64,000 bases of DNA from Paraphysomonas bandaiensis (Eukaryota; Chrysophyceae), in the NCBI GenBank assembly GCA_965644295.1, contig CBFFRP010000149.1:124001-188000 (forward strand), given 5' to 3'. Below, one piece after another: positions 23,694-34,429 of the stretch. The stretch's first letter is position 1. Each line of letters starts with the position of its first letter. The notes under the pieces were generated by a model. It saw nothing but the letters and a program-made list of their open reading frames with translations. It was not told the DNA's origin and did no database searches. The position numbers and the translations under genes were made by a program.

Positions 23694-23952
23694 TGTATGT
23701 ATGTATGAATGTATGTATGTATGTATGTATATACGATGCAGTTATATTGAGACAAACAGGCACTCAGTTGTAATGAAATGATCAGAGTGTATGATTAGTC
23801 GATTGACTGAGATGAGATGAAGATCATTACTTCATGCAATAGTGTATCTGTTGTGTGACTAATAGAGCAATGAGTGTGTTATGTCCTGCTATAGTATGAT
23901 CCTCTATATCTATCATACACTCTGGAGATGCTCCTTACCCACACTAACTACG

Positions 23953-24107
23953 TATAGGTATAGCAGTACGTGTAATACTATAGGTATAGCAGTACGTGTA
24001 ATACTATAGGTATAGCAGTACGTGTAATACTATAGGTATAGCAGTACGTGTAATACTATAGGTATAGCAGTACGTGTAATACTATAGGTATAGCAGTACG
24101 TGTAATA
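23953..24107. repeat. 26-bp tandem repeat, six copies
   Basis: The unit TATAGGTATAGCAGTACGTG plus TAATAC is repeated six times without visible change. It sits in the 490-bp upstream region of the OSCA/CSC1 gene, just beyond a short TATG run near 23698-23727. Confidence 0.95.
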
Positions 24108-24182
24108 GAGTACACATGTACGAAATGATATACTGCAGGAATTCCTACAGCCATGCATAAAACTTGGGTTTTTTACTGAAAA

Positions 24183-24860
24183 CTAGGCGGATGTGTATAA
24201 AACGAGGGACGAGATGTCCCCATCAATTTTCAGGATTTGGTTTGGAAGGCATCCACTCAAGATACTAACATGTGTGCAATGAAATTGCACCAAAATCATG
24301 TATCTATCCAACCTTATCATGCATGCATCTAACCACAATATCTTATACATTTCATGTATTTCCTTCACCCTTCTTTGTAAAGAATCAGGACCAGAGATTT
24401 TTGTTGGTAATTTTATACCTTTTACTCCGTCTTGAGTATTGGTTATTATTTCTTCTGGTATATAGACTCCAAATAACAATCTCTAATCTCGCCTATATCT
24501 TCTTTTTCATATGCACTCAATCGCATAGAGGGTTGATATAAGGAATTAACGAAACTACTTTTGAGTACTGGACTAACGTGTTCCTTAGCCTTTATAACAT
24601 TTGGCTCTCTCACTAATATTTTCCGACAGAAGCTGAGTCTTCTCAGCATGACCCGAGGCCGTAGCTAACATTTTCCCAGCTGCATCTCTTTCCATAAAAT
24701 GAGATGGAAAATGATTAACTAAGTTATATGATTTTATAACTTCTCTACCTGTAATGATGTCGAATGGGCTATCTATGATTGAGCATTCCTCTGTGGAGTT
24801 GGAGCTCGGAGTTCATTATGTCCCGTGGCCCCTGTGTCCAGTAAAGCACTAGCGTTTAAG
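24183..24860 (-). pseudogene. Decayed LTR-retroelement protease/pol fragment
   Basis: Read on the minus strand, 24815-24841 encodes LLDTGATGHN, the aspartic-protease active-site motif. After a stop and a frame change it continues with SPFDIITGREVIKSYNLVNHF (24700-24770), a typical end of a retroelement protease. Further on is IKLPTKISGPDSLQ, like the linker before reverse transcriptase in gypsy-type elements. Frames are broken many times and no complete domain remains. Sequence up to about 25450 may be the matching gag region, but I could not confirm it. Confidence 0.5.
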
Positions 24861-25666
24861 CTTTCCTTTACCTGTTGCTACTAGAATTAATTCCTACACT
24901 TGTAAGCATTCGTCTCCACAAGGAATCACCATATAGGTCCAGGAGAGTTCAAGGGACACAACAGCGACAGTCCTGCAACCACTCCTCATACACTCACCAA
25001 GGGAAGGGAATTTCCTCCGACAATAGTGGTGACGGACCGCAAAAATTTACGTGGACTAGACAAACCAAATCTCCAAAAATATCCACCCCACCACTTGCTT
25101 TGCTCACTGACTACTTTCCCGTCAAATGGAGGTCTTCCGTTAGTAGATCTTCTCAATCTGATATTATAGCACCCCCAGCAACGGATTTACACTATACCCC
25201 TCTAGCTTCAGTAACCTGCTCGGACAAGAAACAGCATACAGCATCTAATGGCACATCCTCATACCCCTCCCTCCAACCAGTGGAACCTGAGTCGGCACCT
25301 TTCCACTGAGACAACGCCACATTCCACCTCTCAGTCCACACATATAATGCTCGGTACACTTCGGACCTTAATACAGAGCCCGGTGGAACCTCATCCCAAG
25401 GGGAGACCCCCTGATCACACACGCCAGTGAGTCCTGGGACACACGATCCTGGCGAACCTCACAATCAACATTTGAACGGAAGTGGTCGCACCTTGGTGCT
25501 TGCCGACGCACAAGCAGCTTCTGTAGCGCTAAATAGTAGGATAATAGAGCTTGTGCTGATTAGTTATGGGTAGAGGTCTAAATAGTCTGTCTAGCATTCA
25601 ACTAGCCACTACATTGGGGCAGATTTTTAATGCCTATTGCTAAATAATAAGACTTTCAATAATATA

Positions 25667-25800
25667 TACAGTGAGAACCCGGGTGGGGAACCGCTGAACT
25701 AAGCAATGTGTACATAAGTAGAGACGAGCAATCGCAGCACTCAGCAGCACTCATTAGAGGGCCGCACGCAGTGATTAGTTGCGATGTCAGCCACAGCTCT
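25667..25800 (+). repeat. Dispersed repeat, copy 1 of a pair
   Basis: Shares ATATACAGTGAGAA, CCGGGTGGGGAACCGCTGAA and CTAAGCAATGTGTACATA, and also GCACGCAGTGATTAGTT, with 31436-31530. Copy 1 carries about 40 extra bases between the shared blocks. It may be an LTR or end of the decayed element beside it. Confidence 0.6.
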
Positions 25801-25878
25801 GTATTCTATGTAGCAATGAAATACAGAATCTACAAGACTGCAACAACAAGAGTAGGTACTAAATTTACAAAGAAACTC

Positions 25879-27600
25879 TTAAACAGTATAGGAAGGAGGA
25901 TGAACAGCAGGATGTCTCTTACGGTAGATGTTGCACCTATTCCAGCAACAAACAAAAGCAACAATAACTAGAGGTATCAGAATCAGTAGATACAACCACC
26001 AGAAATTAGCACTACTACTGCCACCCCCACCGCCATCGCCTGATTTACTACTCAACGGCTCTTTAGAAAATGTAAAGCCAGAAATATCAAATCCATATGA
26101 CGTATATACGGAACCAGTAACTAGTGTAATATTCACCTGATTTCCACTTACCCATGAGCTATCGAATTGTCCCAAAGCCCCTGAATAACTCTGTTGAATA
26201 TGTCCATCAGAGTCAATCAGCTCAACCACATCATGATCCTTTACTGTTTCGAACATAGAGAAATGCACTTGAATTTTAGCAGCGCTAGCCTCGTAGAAAC
26301 TGTGGCTATAGGTAGCCGAATTTTCACAGGGATGGGGGGTCGAATAAGATGACGCCCTGTAGCCAAATAGCGTAGGCTGCGAAGTGGGAACAGAAGAGGT
26401 AGGTTGAGCTGTACGTGATGAGGGAATTGAAGAGGGGATTGACGTGGTCGGCTGCAAAGTGGGAATCGATGAAGGAATTGAAGAGGGGATTGACGTGGTC
26501 GGCTGCAACGTGGGAATCGATGAAGGAATTGAAGAGGGGATTGACGTGGTCGGCTGCAAAGTGGGAATCGATGAAGGAATTGAAGAGGGGATTGACGTGG
26601 TCGGCTGCAAAGTGGGAATCGATGAAGGAATTGAAGAGGGGATTGACGTGGTTGGCTGTGCTGTAGGATTCGTAGAAAAGGTAATAATCTGCAATCCTGT
26701 GTAACCATCGGCAACATATGCCACCTCATTCACCACATACACCCGTAAGCCAGAACCAGGTGTATCGTAAGAACCCAATAGCAATGGGCTGGTCGGATCA
26801 CTCACGTTGATAATTTGCAATCCTGAGCCACCATTGGAAACATATGCCACCTCATTCACCACATACACCGAACTGACAAAGCTAGGTGTTTCGTAAGAAC
26901 CCAATAGCAATGGGTTGGTCGAATCACTCACGTCAATAATCTGCAATAATCCTGCATAATCATCGGCAACATACGCCACCTCATTCACCACATACACCCC
27001 ATAGCCAGAACCAGGTGTATCGTAAGAACCCAATAGCAATGGGTTGGTCGAATCACTCACGTTGATAATTTGCAATCCTGGATAATCATCGGCAACATAC
27101 GCCACCTCATTCACCACATACACCCCATAGCCAGTACCAGTTGCATCGTAAGAACCCAATAGCAATGGGCTGGTCGAATCACTTACGTCAATAATCTGCA
27201 ATCCTGAGTCACCATCGGCAACATATGCCACCTCATTCACCACATACACCCCATAGGGATAACCAGGTGTATCGTAAGAACCCAATAGCAATGGGCTGGT
27301 CGAATTACTCACGTTGATAATATGCAATCCTGTATAATCATCGGTAACATACGCCACCTCATTCACCACATACACCGAACCGGCATAGCTAGGTGTACCG
27401 TAAGAACCCAATAGCAATGGGCTGGTCGGATCACTCACGTTGATAATTTGCAATCCTGACGTACCATCTGCAACATACGCCACCTCATTCACCACATACA
27501 CTCCAAAGGCAGAACCAGGTGTATCGTAAGAACCCAAATAGCTCTGACCTGCTGTGGTTAGTACATGTATTGCAATAATGATAACATACATAGTAGACAA
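25879..27600 (-). CDS. Type I membrane protein: LVIVD repeats, P/S/T stalk, CUB-like domain
   Basis: Intronless, 573 aa. Residues 1-18 are a signal peptide. Residues about 20-315 are seven repeats of about 42 aa (LGSYDTPG..., VYVVNEVAYVADG, GLQIINVSD) of the LVIVD type, which form a beta-propeller. A stalk of four TTSIPSSIPSSIPTLQP units follows. Residues about 420-525 resemble a CUB domain (YSTPHPCENSATYSH, DHDVVELIDSDGH, YGFDISGFTF). Then come a glycine linker, a membrane helix (WWLYLLILIPLVIVAFVCC) and a short cytoplasmic tail with a PPSY (PPxY) motif. I infer a surface adhesion or recognition protein. Repeats are nearly identical at DNA level, so copy number is likely unstable. The 126-129-bp DNA units and the 51-bp stalk units run through the whole gene. 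Confidence 0.85.
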   Translation of the reverse strand: MSTMYVIIIAIHVLTTAGQSYLGSYDTPGSAFGVYVVNEVAYVADGTSGLQIINVSDPTSPLLLGSYGTPSYAGSVYVVNEVAYVTDDYTGLHIINVSNSTSPLLLGSYDTPGYPYGVYVVNEVAYVADGDSGLQIIDVSDSTSPLLLGSYDATGTGYGVYVVNEVAYVADDYPGLQIINVSDSTNPLLLGSYDTPGSGYGVYVVNEVAYVADDYAGLLQIIDVSDSTNPLLLGSYETPSFVSSVYVVNEVAYVSNGGSGLQIINVSDPTSPLLLGSYDTPGSGLRVYVVNEVAYVADGYTGLQIITFSTNPTAQPTTSIPSSIPSSIPTLQPTTSIPSSIPSSIPTLQPTTSIPSSIPSSIPTLQPTTSIPSSIPSSIPTLQPTTSIPSSIPSSRTAQPTSSVPTSQPTLFGYRASSYSTPHPCENSATYSHSFYEASAAKIQVHFSMFETVKDHDVVELIDSDGHIQQSYSGALGQFDSSWVSGNQVNITLVTGSVYTSYGFDISGFTFSKEPLSSKSGDGGGGGSSSANFWWLYLLILIPLVIVAFVCCWNRCNIYRKRHPAVHPPSYTV

Positions 27601-28021
27601 CTGATGTTTGACAAGAGAAACAATCGAACTGAATTATATGAGTTTCTTGACATACAGAAGTACTGGAGTATTGGTTGTACTGCGTTATATACATGTACGA
27701 GAGTGATGACAGCCAATTCGGGGTAGTCCAAAAAAATGAATTTTGTTTTTTTGTATCGTTGGGTACATTAAACACTGAATTCTAGTGGGTGACTACCTAA
27801 ATTGCACAAACACATAAATGCATAAAAAATCTGGGATTATAGAAATCTGGGTATTTATGCAGGGTGTGACTTCCTTAATTGCATAAATACATAAATAATA
27901 AAATGGCCATTGCAGATTTCATGCATATTTGAATTTTAAAAATAGTGAAGTCTCTTGCAGTGATGAGTGAGACATATGGAGTGGATATTTTTAAAATAGT
28001 AAAGTAAGGAATTCGTCGAGT

Positions 28022-28889
28022 ATGACAACTTCATCTAGCAGTGGTCGACGGGCAGGTGTCCCGAACTACAAGAAGGGAATTGTCTTGAATATAGTCAATG
28101 ACATTCTTCCGTCTTCTAGTCTAGACTGGGTAGCTGTGGCAGAGAGGTCAGATAGCAGTGCATACACTGAATAGTTATATTTATCAGTTGTACAGATATA
28201 AGATTGCTGCCCAAGAGACTGTTGATCGTGAAGGTCCTGATATGAAGAGATACTTCATACAGAAACTATGCAACAATGGGCGCAAGCCCACTGGAAACAG
28301 TGGGACGAATGATACCACTCGTCGTGCCCAAGAGATTTATCAACGTATTCTGTGCAAGGAAAATGTCGGCATCTATGGAGACGACTCAGACATTGACAGT
28401 CCATTGGATTTTGAGGAGGAGTTTCCAGAAATGGGAAATCTCGAAGGACCGGAAAGCAACTCCGACGACGAGCATAATGACGAAATTGCTGACCAACCAG
28501 TAAACAACGAACCAGTTGCCGAGCCTCCACAGAAGAAACGTAGAACCGAAAAGTCGAAGAACTGCCGAAATGGCATCTCGGCTAGAACTTCCGTCTCGAA
28601 AGCAATTAAGACTTGCGTGGACGGGTTGCAAGGTAGCAATAATACAAACGTCTTATTATCTTGCATGCAGATGATGCAGCAACAAAATCAGCAGATGATG
28701 CAGCAACAAAATCAGCAGATGATGCAGATGATGATGTTCATGATGGGAAATCGTGGTTCATCACAGAATACTACTCCTGGTACCCCGCTGCAAATGTCCA
28801 CCACAAGTACACCACAGAGCAGCAACTCATCAGATTCATGTGGGAGTAATCCATCAAATTCATTTCAAAATCCTAGTGTAGTATTGTAG
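28022..28889 (+). CDS. Harbinger-associated Myb/SANT-like DNA-binding protein
   Basis: Two exons (28022-28146, 28196-28889) give 272 aa. The N-terminal region (about 8-85) reads GRRAGVPNYKKG, LDWVAVAERYKIAA and FIQKLCNNGRKPTG, with the spaced tryptophan/aromatic pattern of the Myb-like second protein of PIF/Harbinger elements. That protein brings the transposase to the nucleus and the ends. An acidic stretch, a basic stretch (PPQKKRRTEKSK, a likely nuclear signal) and a Gln/Met-rich tail of repeated QQQNQQMM units follow. The donor is GTCAGA, somewhat weak. It is convergent with the transposase gene, with 57 bp between the stops. Confidence 0.8.
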
Positions 28890-28946
28890 ACAGCTAGGGT
28901 TGATTACTAATGTGAAAGTAAGCAATGCATAATTAAGAAATATTTA

Positions 28947-30077
28947 TTACATGAAGTATCTTGCAATGTGGTCGTAACCTTCCACATTTACGTACTCCTC
29001 ATACAAAGGATTAAATACAGTTGCTATTTGATTAAGTCCTACATGGTGAGTGCGAAAATTGTGAACCAGCACAATAGCTAGTAATATTTTCCCTCGAATA
29101 AATTTGCACGAGGGTAGACGACTCTTCAATCGAGAAAACGTTCCTTGTAGTGCTCGCATACCCCATTCAGCCGCCTGTCTCAATGATATGCACTTAGCAT
29201 GCCTTCTTAGTAGAGCATGCCGCAAATTTGGAGCCAGTTTAGCTCTAGCTTTTCTTGACAAAGGACCTACTAGTTTGTCATAGAGATCACCAGAGCGCGG
29301 AAATCCTTGATCAACGCAAAAGGCGTATACACCAATGTCTCTTCTGACCTTCTCTATAAAAGAAGCTGCCACTTGTGAATCGTGCCATGAACCGGGAAAG
29401 TTAAGACAAGCGTATAGAACTATACCTTTAGGCGAAAAGGCTAGTACATTGTTAGTCATGGTATCGTGATAGTATCCATTGTACATGACGGACTGTTCGT
29501 GGTCGTCATCACTGCATTGTACAGGCAGACTCACGCCATCAACGAAACCGATAATATTTTTTAAAGTGGGCTCACGTCTCTCTACTAAAGCTGCGAACTC
29601 AGACATCTGCTCCCTATCGGGAAATCTTATGCGACTGTGCTCCTCTTTTGCAAGAATTCTACATACTTCATATAACATAGTCTTTATTACTCTGGATGCG
29701 GTTGAAGGAACCACCCCAAACAGTAAACATAGGTGCTTTATACGCATACTAGAATTCACATAAAACAGAAATAGGCCAAGTTTACCATCATTGTCAAGGC
29801 TACTAGGTCGACCGGATTTGAGGACAACATCTTCAGCAAATAAGATACCCCTCAACAACTTAAAAACCGGTCTCGTCATCCCTGTCAGTAGTAGAAAAGA
29901 TTGATCATCTGCCCCATGCAACACACGAACCCATGGTGCGAAACGAGGAGAAACAACTGCCGATCTCGTCAAGTTAGCACGACTTCTACAGCTGTTATAC
30001 AATAGCAACAAGAGAAGTACGCACAGTAACTTCTGCTTAGATTCATTCCTGTCGATTAAGCTACAGTTGGGTAGCAT
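28947..30077 (-). CDS. Harbinger DDE transposase (DDE_Tnp_4)
   Basis: Intronless, 376 aa, ending in ARYFM. The catalytic triad is visible: D180 in IIGFVDGVSLPV, D256 in AFCVDQGFPRSG, and E304 in QAAEWGMRALQGTF. Family landmarks such as NVLAFSPKGIVLYACLNFPGSWHD (split here as NVLAFSPKG and LNFPGSWHDS) and a C-terminal KILLAIVLVHNFR are in order. Upstream is a helix-turn-helix-like segment (MRIKHLCLLFGVVPSTASRV). The transposase cuts and joins the element at its inverted ends. The first 50 residues contain a leucine run of uncertain meaning; Met67 is a possible later start. Confidence 0.93.
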   Translation of the reverse strand: MLPNCSLIDRNESKQKLLCVLLLLLLYNSCRSRANLTRSAVVSPRFAPWVRVLHGADDQSFLLLTGMTRPVFKLLRGILFAEDVVLKSGRPSSLDNDGKLGLFLFYVNSSMRIKHLCLLFGVVPSTASRVIKTMLYEVCRILAKEEHSRIRFPDREQMSEFAALVERREPTLKNIIGFVDGVSLPVQCSDDDHEQSVMYNGYYHDTMTNNVLAFSPKGIVLYACLNFPGSWHDSQVAASFIEKVRRDIGVYAFCVDQGFPRSGDLYDKLVGPLSRKARAKLAPNLRHALLRRHAKCISLRQAAEWGMRALQGTFSRLKSRLPSCKFIRGKILLAIVLVHNFRTHHVGLNQIATVFNPLYEEYVNVEGYDHIARYFM

Positions 30078-30428
30078 ATGTCTACTTTATATAGCTTCAG
30101 CTCTTTAAATAGTTTATGCATATGTTTATGCATATAGGATAGTTTGTACGAGGGGTCCGGGGGGGTCTCCTAAAAAAACATAAAATCTGCATAAATTCAT
30201 GAGTTTATGCAGCCTATTTTATGCAGATTTATGTGTTTGTGCAATTTAGGTAGTCACCCAGTACATAAGCACTGAATTCTGGTACATAAGCACTGAATTC
30301 TGAGGAACAGAATATCTTCAACTCCGCCTCCTACACACACTTCCATACAAAAAAACAGAATTCATGTGCTTTCAAAAATCAAAAATAGCAGGATTTTTGG
30401 AAAAAGCAGTCTAATATCTACACAGAGT

Positions 30429-30506
30429 AGGCAGCCCCAAAAAACTACCCAAGTCCAAAAAACTCCATGAAGTTTTTTGGTCTTGGGTAGTTTTTTGGGG
30501 CTGCCT
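30429..30506. repeat. Near-perfect 36-bp hairpin
   Basis: The arms 30429-30464 and 30471-30506 are complementary except at one position, with a 6-nt loop CCATGA. A second hairpin follows at 30535-30570 (13-bp stem AAAATCCTGAAAT). No terminator role is assigned; it could be a small fold-back element or an RNA hairpin. Confidence 0.85.
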
Positions 30507-31435
30507 GGATTTTAAGGCAAGGGTGGGAATTCCCAAAATCCTGAAATCAGACAAATAATTTCAGGATTTTAGGAAATATGCACTGTCTCGTTGTATGGAA
30601 TACACTGTCATAGAAGAGCGGAATCATCTCGTCACACTAACGGTCCAATACTTACATATCACTGACAAGAAGATAGAGAACAGCGATCGGAAACGCTCAG
30701 GAGGTAGTCTCAAAGCGTCAATGTACGAAGACAGAAAGGTGTTACGGCGGCATGATGAAACTATTCTCTGAATGACGAGACATACATGAAGATCCACCAG
30801 TAGTCTCTTCATTGTACCACTCTCATACTGGAGAGTTTCCGAATGATACTTTGATTGAAGTATTTTGTCATATGTATTGGTAACGGAGGTGACTACATCC
30901 TGGATGAAGAAAATATTTCTACAACTCAGGAAGCAATATCCGGTAGAATAGAGGCACTTCATATTACAGTCCATCGGCAGTTCATATGCGGTTTATGCAA
31001 TAGTTTAGATGGCAGTGCATGCAACAGTTAGTCGGCATTTTGTATGACAGTTCATGCAACAGTTCAGATATCTAATCTTGTTTCTAAATGGAGAAGGTTC
31101 TAGGATTTTTCTCGTGCGTTGACCTTTATACACATTTGGGATTATAAGTACATCAAAACATATGAGCAACAATGATGATGTATGCACGACCTGGTCCACG
31201 GTGACTTAGGGAAAGAAAAAAGTGTGGTCAAATGAGTTATGTGGGACACTCTACTTAGCCGAGTTGATCATTGTACTACAATTGTATTTAGGAATACGGA
31301 TGGGGGGTGCCCCATTCTGAGCGTGTACGTACGGTGAGTACCTAACTAATACTTGATTGAAGTCCCATACGTTATTTGCTAGCTACCTACTGAACCCAAC
31401 AGGCTACATCATTATCACATGATATTCAGCGCTGA

Positions 31436-31530
31436 ATATACAGTGAGAAACCGGGTGGGGAACCGCTGAACTAAGCAATGTGTACATAGGAAGAGGCACG
31501 CAGTGATTAGTTACGCTGTCAGTATGGGGC
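31436..31530 (+). repeat. Dispersed repeat, copy 2 of a pair
   Basis: Matches 25667-25800 through GAATATACAGTGAGAAACC, GGTGGGGAACCGCTGAACTA and GCACGCAGTGATTAGTT. It is shorter than copy 1 by a gap of about 40 bp. Confidence 0.6.
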
Positions 31531-31540
31531 AGCAAGCACA

Positions 31541-31738
31541 GAAATTTTTGAGAGAAAGGAATAAGCGACTAAACTAATACTAGTTTTTTACTTCTGCTGC
31601 AATTGCAATAATTTGTGATCGGCTGATACAAAATCAAAATTGAGAAAATGCAATCGGTCACCGTAAACCGAAATTTTTGAGAGAATGGAATAAGCGACTA
31701 AACTAATCACAGTTGTTTACATATGCTGCAATTGCAAT
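31541..31738. repeat. Spaced direct repeat, 69 bp, period 129 bp
   Basis: Copies 31541-31609 and 31670-31738 share GAAATTTTTGAGAGAA, GGAATAAGCGACTAAACTAA and TGCTGCAATTGCAAT, with a handful of changes between them. Confidence 0.8.
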
Positions 31739-32041
31739 CAATTTTTTCTCACCATCTGGCAGATATTTTTATATGAGAGCGCACTACTTGTCATTTACTG
31801 TAGAACAAGAAATGCTAAGTCATTTGGCTAGATCAGGGCTAGGGAACAATATATAATGCAATATCGCCCTATCAAATTATTGATATAGTCATTTGAACCG
31901 GCCCAACAGTATTATTGCAATATATTAGTATCATAAATCAGTAATTAAACACATGCGTAGATTCCATTTTAGTACTAGTCATTAAGATCACATGATAATC
32001 AAACCCACTACGCTGGCAAGCAAAGACTACCTACTGCTTAG

Positions 32042-32179
32042 CTAATCACAATTTTCCTCATACTCACCCTCTGAGCCATCATCGGTGATGTCATCATCAC
32101 ATAATTCATTCAATATTACTTGAAATATGCATGCATCCGGCCATAACTGTCGATTAGCCTTCAGAAACAACAACACCAT
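32042..32179 (-). pseudogene. Possible C-terminal fragment of a hAT-type transposase
   Basis: A 45-codon frame reads MVLLFLKANRQLWP followed by an acidic tail ending in TGA/TAG context. The LLFLKxNxxLWP pattern and acidic end resemble the last residues of hAT transposases after the dimerisation domain. Nothing upstream supports a whole gene, so this is a weak call. Confidence 0.25.
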
Positions 32180-32918
32180 TTTTAAGTATAGTAGGATGCA
32201 TACTGCTCCATTCTGAGGGGGGCGTGCTCTACTGCAGTACCAGTGTTGAATAAGCCAAACAAGCTCGTTAGATCAAAACTATACTTGCATTGTCCATGAT
32301 TATGAAACACCGTGAATTTTGAGAGGAGGAGTGAGCCCAGTCAATGCCAAGAACGATAGACATATATTGAGTCATGCATGGACACAAGAACCTTTGTGTA
32401 ATCTTTGTCAGGGGATGAGATGGCGAACATGGCCTTCTTAGAATCTGTACTACTTTACATTCCAGAAGTATACATGTGTTAAGAACTTTGAGTCATTCCA
32501 CATCACTCTCTACTACTCCAAGAGTTAGAGTTTGCTAAGTATATAAATTACACTAACTGCTCTTATAATGCAAGCTTCTGCAGTTCTTCTTTCACCACAA
32601 CGACATAATATAGCTAAACAATAGTGCTTCTGCGTAAACATAGAGCTTGCTTGTACTATGTAACTGATCACTCTCAGGCTGGACATGCATCATTTGCTGT
32701 ATATGTACTTTGGAGTGTACTGTGATACGTGTAGAGTACATTTCTAGCAGTACACACACTTTACAATGTAGATGTAAAAATTGACAAGAAAAACTTCATA
32801 AAATATGCAACTTTGATTCATGAAAACTCCACTAATTGGAGAAAGTTGTAGTTTTTATCTCATACACACTCTGTATGGATAGGAGGATACAGTGAACTCA
32901 CTGCAGAACTAAGTATTG

Positions 32919-33052
32919 GCATCCTTTGTGTATTTTTGTTCAAAAATGCCTCTAATATTGAGACAACAATTATCTGTACTCCAGCTGTAGTTGTATGTAC
33001 ATACTATAGAGTATATTTGCTTCAATATATTTCCGAATAATAAGATGCTGAC
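32919..33052 (+). repeat. Dispersed repeat copy B (promoter-associated family)
   Basis: Same family as 3526-3648 (inverted) and 35657-35784. It ends about 100 bp before the RNASEH2C start codon at 33152. Confidence 0.65.
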
Positions 33053-33151
33053 TGCCTATAGGTACTTCGTATAGTATAGTAACCCTATCAACAAGAATGA
33101 TATATAATAAACTCAAGAGATATACTCAGGGTAACGAATAAACGAACCTCA

Positions 33152-33511
33152 ATGGATCAAACAAGTAATACATCATCTAGTACCAATGAAAAAGAGTCCA
33201 TTGTACATTTGCTTCCTTGTAATGTGCAGTATAACGGACCGGCCCCTGTGGAGAGTTATTTTCACCCTACAACTGATCGAAATGGTATTATGGAAGCTGA
33301 TTTTCGTGGAAGAAAGTTAAGTGGTATAGTGGTTGATTTACCAGACAATTGCAAAGGCGCTATTGTTTGTCCCTCAAAATCTAATTCAACAGAAGTTGCT
33401 GGCGTATTCAATCGTATCCATGTCTGGGAACACGATACTACCCCAAGCTCCGATGTTTTAGAAGAATCTCTCGGTTGGATTGAAATAGCGGATGCTGTTC
33501 ATTCATCTTGA
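33152..33511 (+). CDS. RNASEH2C: Ribonuclease H2 subunit C
   Basis: Intronless, 119 aa. Family features appear in order: VHLLPCNVQYNGPAPVESYF (family HLLPC.I..nGPA.V..yF), DFRGRKLSGIVVDLP (FRGR.L.G..v.lP) and a C-terminal FNRIHVWEHDTTPSSD with a closing helix IEIADAVH. RNASEH2C is a non-catalytic subunit that, with subunits A and B, forms the nuclear enzyme removing ribonucleotides and RNA from DNA duplexes. Length fits the short fungal-type forms. Start chosen at the only upstream ATG in frame. Dispersed repeat copy B lies in its promoter. Confidence 0.88.
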   Translation: MDQTSNTSSSTNEKESIVHLLPCNVQYNGPAPVESYFHPTTDRNGIMEADFRGRKLSGIVVDLPDNCKGAIVCPSKSNSTEVAGVFNRIHVWEHDTTPSSDVLEESLGWIEIADAVHSS

Positions 33512-34429
33512 TTATATAGTAACTAAAATAGTATATGAATATAAATTAATAGGTTCGATTTGGGTACTATTCTGTAGTATTACTCACTTTGAAATGTATG
33601 TAATCTTGAAATATATTTGCAAGGGTTTGCATATTTCTTTGATACCAGTAGCTGGTTATTACAATTTCAAAACACCGTAATATTGTTGTTATCCATATGT
33701 ATTATTCCAAAGTAGCAGATTTCTGGCTATATATAGTGCTTAGAACTTAGAAGTGCATGCACCCGTATTTACTATACCAACTGGTAAATATATGTATACA
33801 AGAAGAGAACTCTGAATATATTTTATACTACTAAGTGATAGTTTCCTATGTGTCATTAAGTGACCACTAACCCTGTCAGATATATGTACTGGCTCATGTG
33901 TAAATTACTGTACCACTGTACGGCACAGTGCTGAGTTTCAATATAAGCTAGTATAATCTTATTTTTTCTGTATCGCAGTTGAAAGCTATGTGTTTATGTC
34001 CAACCATGCAATGGGATTTGACGAAATGCACGATGGCCTACATTAGTCCTAAAGCAAAAAGCAAAGGGAACATTCGAGCCTTCTCTTCGCGCGACACTAG
34101 ATACGGCGGATCCTAACACCATGCTTACCATGTAATCATAATTTTATATCATTCATCCTGTATCTGTGAAATAATTTCTATTTGGCTACAGTTTTAATAC
34201 ATTATCTATCGTCTATCTACATACAGAAGGAGACCACAACAAAATGGAAGCTAAACAAGGGACACCAAGGCAACATCTAGTTCATCAACTTTCCCTTAAT
34301 GAAATAAGAAAAACTTCTTCGTGTACTCATTTATCAAGACGCTTTCATTCTCTTAATGAATTCCTGTAAGTATCCGCGGTATAGCGTAATGTCTTGCTGC
34401 GTTGTTGACGAATTAATTGTTTCCTTGTC
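33512..34429. other. Intergenic region with two very short open frames
   Basis: About 920 bp, AT-rich. Short frames beginning at 33989 (44 codons) and 34244 (about 42 codons, ending near a GTAAGT) are not convincing as genes. No repeat family recognised. Confidence 0.35.

Larger units (their letters stand above)
27787..30259. mobile_element. PIF/Harbinger-type DNA transposon, apparently intact
   Basis: Perfect 33-bp inverted ends (27787-27819, 30227-30259, starting GGGTGACTACC) are flanked by the 3-bp direct repeat AGT (27784-27786, 30260-30262). Two convergent genes inside are a Myb/SANT-like protein and a DDE transposase. That pairing, the 3-bp duplication and the DDE_4 type are hallmarks of PIF/Harbinger. 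Both reading frames are unbroken, so the copy could be autonomous. Sub-terminal regions on both sides are rich in the words ATGCATAAA and TTTATGCA. Confidence 0.92.
30571..32918. other. Repeat-rich intergenic region
   Basis: No confident gene. A 116-codon minus frame at 30624-30974 has no recognisable domain. The region contains the second copy of the 25.7-kb repeat (31436-31530), a 69-bp direct repeat (31541-31609 and 31670-31738) and a short hAT-like fragment (32042-32179). Confidence 0.4.

Noticed and set aside
24875-25309. 144-codon plus-strand frame
   Set aside because: Lies opposite the probable gag region of the decayed LTR element and shows no domain.
26415-26729. Repetitive frames opposite the LVIVD stalk
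   Set aside because: Shadow frames of the 51-bp stalk repeats in the minus-strand gene.
30624-30974. 116-codon minus-strand frame
   Set aside because: No domain, no intron support and no neighbour context; cysteine-rich, low-information sequence in a repeat-rich gap.
34244-34369. Short frame of about 42 codons ending near a GTAAGT donor
   Set aside because: No downstream exon keeps the frame, and it runs into the 3' end of the Ulp1-like gene on the other strand.
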